Shown piece by piece: positions 57,948 to 64,000 of a DNA stretch of 64,000 bases; position 1 is the stretch's first letter, and every line of letters begins with the position of its first letter. Position numbers and translations under genes: made by a program. Below the pieces are notes generated by a model, which was not told the DNA's origin, made no database searches, and saw only the letters and a list, made by a program, of their open reading frames with translations. Location: the NCBI RefSeq assembly GCF_040954645.1, contig NC_092807.1, positions 25,195,809 to 25,259,808 on the forward strand, read 5' to 3'. Source of the stretch: Diabrotica undecimpunctata. Lineage: Eukaryota > Arthropoda > Insecta > Coleoptera > Chrysomelidae.

Positions 57948-59237
57948 ATGGATGATTCTTCGGGTGGCGAAAAGCCACCCCCTGATAAAGGTGAAAATAT
58001 GGAGGCAGTAAGTGCCCGTTTTGATTTAAATAATAGGTATAAATCCTCTGATAAAGGCCCGTTTTTTGTTTTTGTCGAGTCCATCGACCCAAATATTAAA
58101 CGTTTATCACCAGTCCGAGTAGGTCATTATTTATTCATTAATAACTTTTTTAAGAAAGATGTTGTCGATATTAAACTCGTCGGTAGAAATAAAGTGAAAG
58201 TAATTTTTAATTCTTACACTTGTGCAAATAGTTTAGTCAATCACAACATAATTATTTCTAACAAATTTATTGCTTACATTCCGAATTTTTTTAATCACAA
58301 AAAAGGAATAATTAGACAAGTCGATACTTTTTTGGACGAAAATTATATGATGAATAATATTATTTCCGACCAAAAAATAACCGAGGTAAGACGTATGAAA
58401 AGAAAACTTATTGATTCAGATAATGAAACTATTTTTGTTCCTAGGCAAATGGTAATTTTAACATTTGAAGGAAATATTATTCCTCAATATATTACGTTAG
58501 ATTTGGTAAGGTTTCAAGTTGAACAATACATATACCCTGTGGTACAGTGTTTAAATTGTTTTAAATTTGGTCATACTCTCAGACAGTGTAAGTCCACTTT
58601 CAGCTTATGTAAAAATTGTGGCAAAGAACACGAAGACAACTCCCGTTGTAGTAACTCACAATATTGTCTTCACTGTAAAACAAACGATCATACGACTCTA
58701 ACGAAACAATGCCCAGCTTATCAACATCAATATAATATTAAAAAAATAATGGCGATTGAGAATACTACATTTAAAGAAGCTAAGTTTTTAGCAAAAAATC
58801 CATCCTATGCCAAAATCACGACACATAATAAATTTGAATTGCTTAGTAACTTAAATAACTTTCCCCAACTCCCGACTGCGGCAAATGATCGTACAGTAAA
58901 CAATTCATTCGTTCCTAAACCTAAACAAACTTCTAATCCTCTTAAACGAAAAGCCATATCCCCGACTTAATGTAAAACTGCCTTACAATTTCCTTCAACT
59001 TCTAAAACAAAATCAGTGTCACATCCTATAATTCCTAACCCATATCGTAATGAGTTTATAGCATATAAAGAAAAAATACAATTACAAATTCTACAAGAAA
59101 TTCCATTTGCTTTAGAAAGAATAATTAAACAAATTGACCCCAAACTAGTCTCAGTTGAACTCCAAAAAGTCACTCAAAATGAAATCAGAAATATACTTTC
59201 TTGTTTATCAGACAACGATAGTGATGGGGAATCATAG
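57948..59237 (+). pseudogene. I-clade ORF1 (Gag-like nucleic-acid-binding protein), one stop
   Basis: From MDDSSGGEKPPPDKG to the in-frame TAA at 58968-58970 there are 340 codons. The same frame then continues to TAG at 59237, so the original protein was about 429 residues. Three zinc knuckles lie at about residues 198-255: CLNCFKFGHTLRQC, CKNCGKEHEDNSRC and CLHCKTNDHTTLTKQC. They bind the element's RNA in the ribonucleoprotein. The end overlaps ORF2 by 14 nt in another frame. A TAA in a full-length copy is either decay or, less likely, a readthrough signal. Confidence 0.85.
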
Positions 59238-62200
59238 AACACTTAATATTCTTCAGTGGAACTGCCAATCTATTATAAAACAAAAGACCAATTTGCTTAA
59301 TTTTCTAGAAAGTCATACAATTGATGTCATTCTTCTGAACGAAACTTGGTTGTCACAAAATAAAAATTTATATATTAAAGGTTTTAATAATGTTAGAGTT
59401 GATCGACGTGATGGCTATGGAGGCGTTGCTGTTTTAGTTGCAAACAACATTTCCTTTTCAGATATAAAATTCAAAACAAATTATAATCCAAATATAGAGG
59501 TTTGCGGTGTTTTTCTAGAACAAGTTAAATTATCAATAGTATGTGTTAACAAACCTCCTAAAATATATGTCACATCCAAAGATTGGGAAAATTTATTTGG
59601 ACAAATTAAAGGCAGAGTTTTAATTGGGGGCGACTTTAATAGTCATCATTGTAGGTGGGGTTCCATACAGGATAGTGCACAAGGTAATATTTTAGCTGAC
59701 GCTTTAGACAATACTAATCTAATTTTACTCAATGACGGAAGACCAACCAAAATATCCAGACCAAACGAACGTCCTTCAATGATAGACTTAACATTAGTAT
59801 CTCCTCATTTAACAGGCTTTACTACCTGGAATCCTCTAAATGACTCACTAGGTACAATCCACATCCCTATCCAAATCACCCTAGATTTGAAATATTCCCC
59901 AAGAACAATCCATACCTCCACAAAATGGAAAGAGTCTTCAGCGAACTGGTCTATATTTGAAAATTACTTAGAAAAATGCCTTCTAGACACTCATTCTATA
60001 AATGTTACATCTTTGGAAATGTTTAATAACTTAATAAAAACAATTAGCGAAGCTGCAGACTCTGCTATGATTACTCAAAAATCATTTCAACCAAAATCCG
60101 GTCTTCCCGTATGGTGGGACGACGAATGTAAAAATTTAATATCGTATCGAAAAAAGGCTTTTCGAGAGTATAATATTGTCTCAAATCTTGAAAATTATCT
60201 AAAATTTAAACACATTAAAGCCAAATGCAAAGTTGCTTTTATGAAAAAACAAAAAACATCTTGGATCAACTTTGTAAATACTATCAATAAAAATACACCG
60301 CTCAACAAAATATGGAAATTTGTTAATAAAATGTAAAAGTTAACAAAAATTATCATTCAAAGACACAATTAATCTCAACAGAGCTAATAAAAGAGTTACT
60401 TGACAAGTTCGCTCCACCATACGTTCAAGACCAATTAAAACACGTATCAATATGCAATTCCAGTAAATTTAAATTACTAGAAAATCCAATAAACATCCAA
60501 GAACTGGATGCAGCTATCAAAAAAGCAAAATCTACTGCGCCCGGGAAAGATTATATTACTTATTCCATAATTAACCACCTTCCCGATAAGGCAAAAAATC
60601 ATTTATTAAAAATATTTAATGATTGGCTTTTGAAAGGAAATTACATTGACAAAATGAAAGAACAATTATATGTCTTTTTATCAAACCCAACAAAGACAAA
60701 ACTCTCTCATCGTCTTATCGACCCATTTCTCTATTGTCTTGTATAACAAAAACTTTCGAAAGAATTATCAAAAATCGTCTTAACTGGACAGTCGAACACT
60801 ATAATCTTTTGCCAAGCACTCAATACGGATTTCCATCTGGTCTGGGAACACTAGATGCAATAAGTCACTTAACAACAGATATCCAACTAAATTTTTCAAA
60901 AAATAAATATTTAGCATGTTTCTTTCTAGACCTTAAAGGCGCTTACGACTGTGTTAATCTAACAGTAATGCATTAAAAGTTATGCAAACTGGGGTTGTCC
61001 ACAAATTTATCCGCTAATATAGTTAATCTTTTTAGCAACCGAACTTTATATATCAGAGACCATAGTAATCAGTTATATGGTCCACGAATAACTCATACAG
61101 GATTACCACAGGGGTCTGTATTAAGCCCAATGCTCTTCAACATATTTTCGGCAAGTATACACGACATTTTTGTTGATTCCATAAAATGTATACAGTACGC
61201 CGATGATATATGTATTTACTCCGTCCGTGATTCATATGACGATTGTGTGGAGGTCCTGGAACACATCATGAAACTAGTAGATAATTGGAATAAAGGCCAT
61301 GAACTTACTATATCCCCAGAAAAATCTGCCATTATGATATTTACAAGACATAGGTTACGTACGCCTGATAGTCTACACCTGTCAGGATATGATATACCCG
61401 TTGTCACTGAGTATAAATATCTTGGTATAATCCTAGACCCCAAATTACTATGGTCTAAACATGTCCAATATGTAAAAAAAAGATGTGAGAAAAGCATTAA
61501 TCTTCTTAAATGTGTCACTTGCAGGAAATGGGGTGCTGATCCCAAAGTTGCATTGATGTTTTACAGGACCTACGTGCGATCAATTTTGGATTACGGATTT
61601 GTGTTATACGGATCAGCAAGCAAAACACATTTACTAAAAATAGATCGTATTCAGTTTAAAAGTTTGAGATTAACTTTGGGTGCTATGAAATCAACACCAT
61701 GCCCCCTGTTACTTGCTGAAAGTAATGAAATGCCATTAGAATATCGTAGAAATTTATTAGCAACAAAATATGTATTAAAATTAAGGGCTAGAACAAGTGG
61801 CCTACTAAGTATGCTGTATGAATTATCCATTCAAAATCTAGTAAACAATTATTGGAGAATAAAAAATTCACCACCATTAGCAGATGCCTTTCTGGAAACC
61901 AATGATTTACCGGTTACACTTTCAACAAATTATATTAAACCATCTTATAAATTAGAATTTAATACAATCTTCAAAAAATTAAATATTATATTTCCGAAAT
62001 ATTCAGATTCACATCAAATAAATAACAAGCTGTTGAACTCCATATTGAGTGAATATACTAATAAAACTATAATTTACACAGATGGCTCTAAACTGAACGA
62101 TGGGAAAGTAGGGTCTGCAGTGTATATTCCTTCCAAAAACAAATCACTTAAAATAAAGCTTCCTCCACATTGCTCTATTTACACTGCAGAAGCGGTAGCT

Positions 62201-62909
62201 ATTAGGAAAGCTCTGGATTGGCTAGAGCACGCAAATTTGCAAGAAGCTGTGATCATCTCAGAATCTAAGTCAATTCTTAGTGGACTTAATAATACTGAGT
62301 TAAACCATAAAACATGTGAGCTGATATGTGACATTAAACAAAAAATGAGAAACAAAGATATAACATTTATTTGGGCAAAAAGTCACTCCGGGATAAAAGG
62401 TAATGAAATAGTAGACGAGCTCGCTAAGGATTCTACTTATTCAGGTATAAAAGAACATATTTACACAGTATCAGACCTAATCAATTTTTATACTAAAAAA
62501 ATAAATTTTAACTGGCAAGACAGATGGAAAATATTGGCGAATACTTCAAATAATCATTATTATAAGATCCATCCTACGTTACCATCCCTAACAGAATTAC
62601 CACACATATTCCATTATAATATATCTAAAGGATCAGCAGCAACCTATCACAAGATTAAAAACTAGTCACGGTGCTGTTCCTGCTCACCTGGCTAGATTAA
62701 ACATTATAGAATCAGGAAAGTGTTTATGCGATAATATTTCCCAGTGTGATGTTAATCACATCCTGTTTGGATGTATTAAAAATAAAGCACTCTCATCTAC
62801 GTTTTATGAAAACCTAGTTAAAAGTAATGTGCAACTTCCAGTAAACATAACCCACCTACTGTCATTGAACCAGAAACCTATATACGAACTCATATGTAAT
62901 CACTTATAA
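59224..62909 (+). pseudogene. I-clade ORF2 (endonuclease, reverse transcriptase, RNase H), broken
   Basis: The ATG at 59224 opens an apurinic-type endonuclease: LQWNCQSI, LLNETWL, IGGDFNSHHCRWG and PSMIDLTL. The usual 'SDH' near the end is TIH in GTIHIPI. A frameshift and stop lie at 60334 and another frame change near 60670; in-frame TAA is at 60974. The RT has KKAKSTAPGKD, FFLDLKGAYDCVN (motif A), GLPQGSVLSPMLFN (B) and IQYADDICIYS (C). RNase H has IYTDGSKL, YTAEAVAI, IISESKS and WAKSHSGIKGNEIVDELAKD; the third acidic position is Glu instead of Asp. A final frameshift near 62640 precedes LARLNIIESGKCLCDN and the Cys/His end, closing at TAA 62907-62909. Confidence 0.85.
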
Positions 62910-63050
62910 TATGCATCCGGATATATAATATAAATTTAGTACAATCAAGTTTTTAATTGATAAACATAACATAAATCATTTAAAAATCTGTGGCAAAAGG
63001 ACTAGTTTCCATGCCAAACACACTATCATCATCATCAGAGTACACCTCAG

Positions 63051-63152
63051 CCAAGGCGATATTCAAGATACCCAACAGCCTGAAAGAAGCACTGGTTACA
63101 AAATTCAATGAAGTTCTGTGTTTTTTAAATTACTGTAAACTCTATAATAAAT
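63051..63152 (+). pseudogene. 3' end of the older I-like LINE
   Basis: Directly after the target duplication the frame of the element at 56098-57801 resumes: AKAIFKIPNSLKEALVTKFN, EVLCFLNYCKLYNKL and stop. This fixes the nested order of the two insertions. Confidence 0.8.
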
Positions 63153-63312
63153 TATGATTTAATTTTTGTTACATGTACATACATGTACATTGTACCATAT
63201 TGTTGTAAGCCATGACTTTTAAAATGTACCCTATTTTCTCTATTTGTATCATAAACCTACCGCTAATAACACCAGTGGTTGATGCAGAAAAATAAAGTAA
63301 AAAAAAACTTAC

Positions 63313-64000
63313 ACAAAATATTCCTGTATAAATACTTAAGCTTGAAATAACATCATTATCAAAATTGTTTAAAGTTTTTTTCCGCAATGTAATGGTTATG
63401 ATTAAACTTATATCACTAATACATTCGAAGAATGTAAGACTAAATAAATTCCAGAAGCATATTTGAAATACAGAGTTTGTACTATACGCAATACAAAATA
63501 TATCTCTATAGCGATGTTTAATTGTTCTTATGTTAGTATAGGTTTTGTCGCGTTGTTCTATAAATAATAAACTTATTTGATTATATAAATCATTTTGCTT
63601 TTGACATATGACACTAATAATTTCTTCTAAATAAGTAGTTATTAAAATTATTTGAATATATATTACTACAATGTATTTCTTAAATAAATACCTCTTCCAA
63701 TCACCGTGCTCAGTACCATCGTTAAAATAAAGTATGCCTAAACAACATATTATTAGTAAACTATATCGACACATTCGTCGAAATACGTTGTCTTGAATGG
63801 TTGTTTTCAAAATATCAAGTTTATCAAATATTAGTTTCCAATCGTTTCTTTTAAAAAGCAACAAATAAATTAGTGTCATTGTAAAAAATGCATATTGAAA
63901 AGAAGATATCGATATGAAAATACGCTCTGTCGATAACCCCATGGAAGGAAATAACGAAAAAATCTTAATCGTCTGGTCAATGTCCCATGGAATTAGAAGA
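63313..64000 (-). CDS. Gustatory receptor N-terminal exon, form 3 (partial)
   Basis: The frame enters from the window edge and ends YTGIFC at a GTAAGT donor (phase 0), exactly like form 1. The protein is nearly identical to form 1 over HRYRDIFCIAYSTNSVFQIC, FWNLFSLTFFECISDISLI, and the DNA is close too, indicating a recent duplication. It differs by a small insert (NDGTEHGDWKRY) and scattered changes. The frame is open across all visible 229 codons. No C-terminal exon lies between it and form 2, so it would splice about 37 kb onward to 26198. An uncatalogued exon could still exist. Confidence 0.75.

Larger units (their letters stand above)
57816..63036 (+). mobile_element. Full-length I-clade LINE with 14-bp target duplication
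   Basis: AGAGTACACCTCAG flanks both ends (57802-57815 and 63037-63050). The element is 5221 bp with a 132-bp 5' UTR, two overlapping frames and a short 3' UTR ending in ATCATCATCATC-type triplets; I-type elements often end in short simple repeats. Insertion split the last codons of an older I-like element. Full length and a clear target duplication indicate recent activity, but both frames now carry inactivating changes. Confidence 0.9.

Overview
This 64 kb window is eukaryotic and almost certainly insect. It is very AT-rich, genes are split by GT-AG introns, and it holds parts of an insect gustatory-receptor locus together with insect-type transposons: R1-, RTE-, R2- and I-like LINEs, piggyBac, PIF/Harbinger, mariner and an LTR element. 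A beetle with a large repeat-filled genome would fit, but the species cannot be fixed from the sequence. All functions are read from motifs and protein resemblance; no database search was possible.

Host genes. (1) Six coding exons between 3341 and 14456 (+) spell all but the N-terminus of mitochondrial sulfide:quinone oxidoreductase, with all phases compatible. (2) On the minus strand lie three large, related receptor exons (64000-63313 cut by the window edge, 39660-38833, 32554-31742). Each ends in a phase-0 GTAAGT donor. A single recognisable receptor C-terminal exon (26198-25932), carrying the TYxxxxxQF signature, starts in phase 0. The simplest reading is one gustatory-receptor locus with alternative N-terminal exons spliced to one shared C-terminal exon, its introns stuffed with transposons.

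Layout. 1-3.3 kb: AT-rich DNA and an R1-like LINE remnant. 3.3-14.5 kb: the SQOR gene, with LINE fragments, MITEs and a perfect 592-bp palindrome in its introns. 14.5-22.3 kb: LINE fragments and two piggyBac pseudogenes meeting tail to tail. 22.4-25.3 kb: an apparently intact PIF/Harbinger transposon with a transposase gene and a MADF/BESS gene in opposite orientation. 25.9-39.7 kb: receptor exons, a foldback transposon invaded by an RNase H fragment, a second foldback palindrome, TA microsatellites and a mariner-like element with about 110-bp terminal repeats. 40.1-50 kb: an RTE-like LINE split by a 7.1 kb LTR retrotransposon with near-identical 1.1 kb LTRs. 50-57.8 kb: piggyBac, RTE-, R2- and I-like pseudogenes. 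57.8-63.04 kb: a full-length but broken I-clade LINE flanked by a 14-bp target duplication, nested in an older I-like element. 63.3-64 kb: the third receptor exon.

The most unusual signal is a set of hammerhead-ribozyme-like motifs at four loci. Two loci are long palindromes with one motif in each arm, pointing outwards (4.2-4.8 and 33.8-34.4 kb). Two more motifs sit among TA repeats at 35.6 and 35.95 kb. All have a short self-complementary stem III. This resembles what is known for Penelope-like retroelements, but no Penelope reverse transcriptase is present here.
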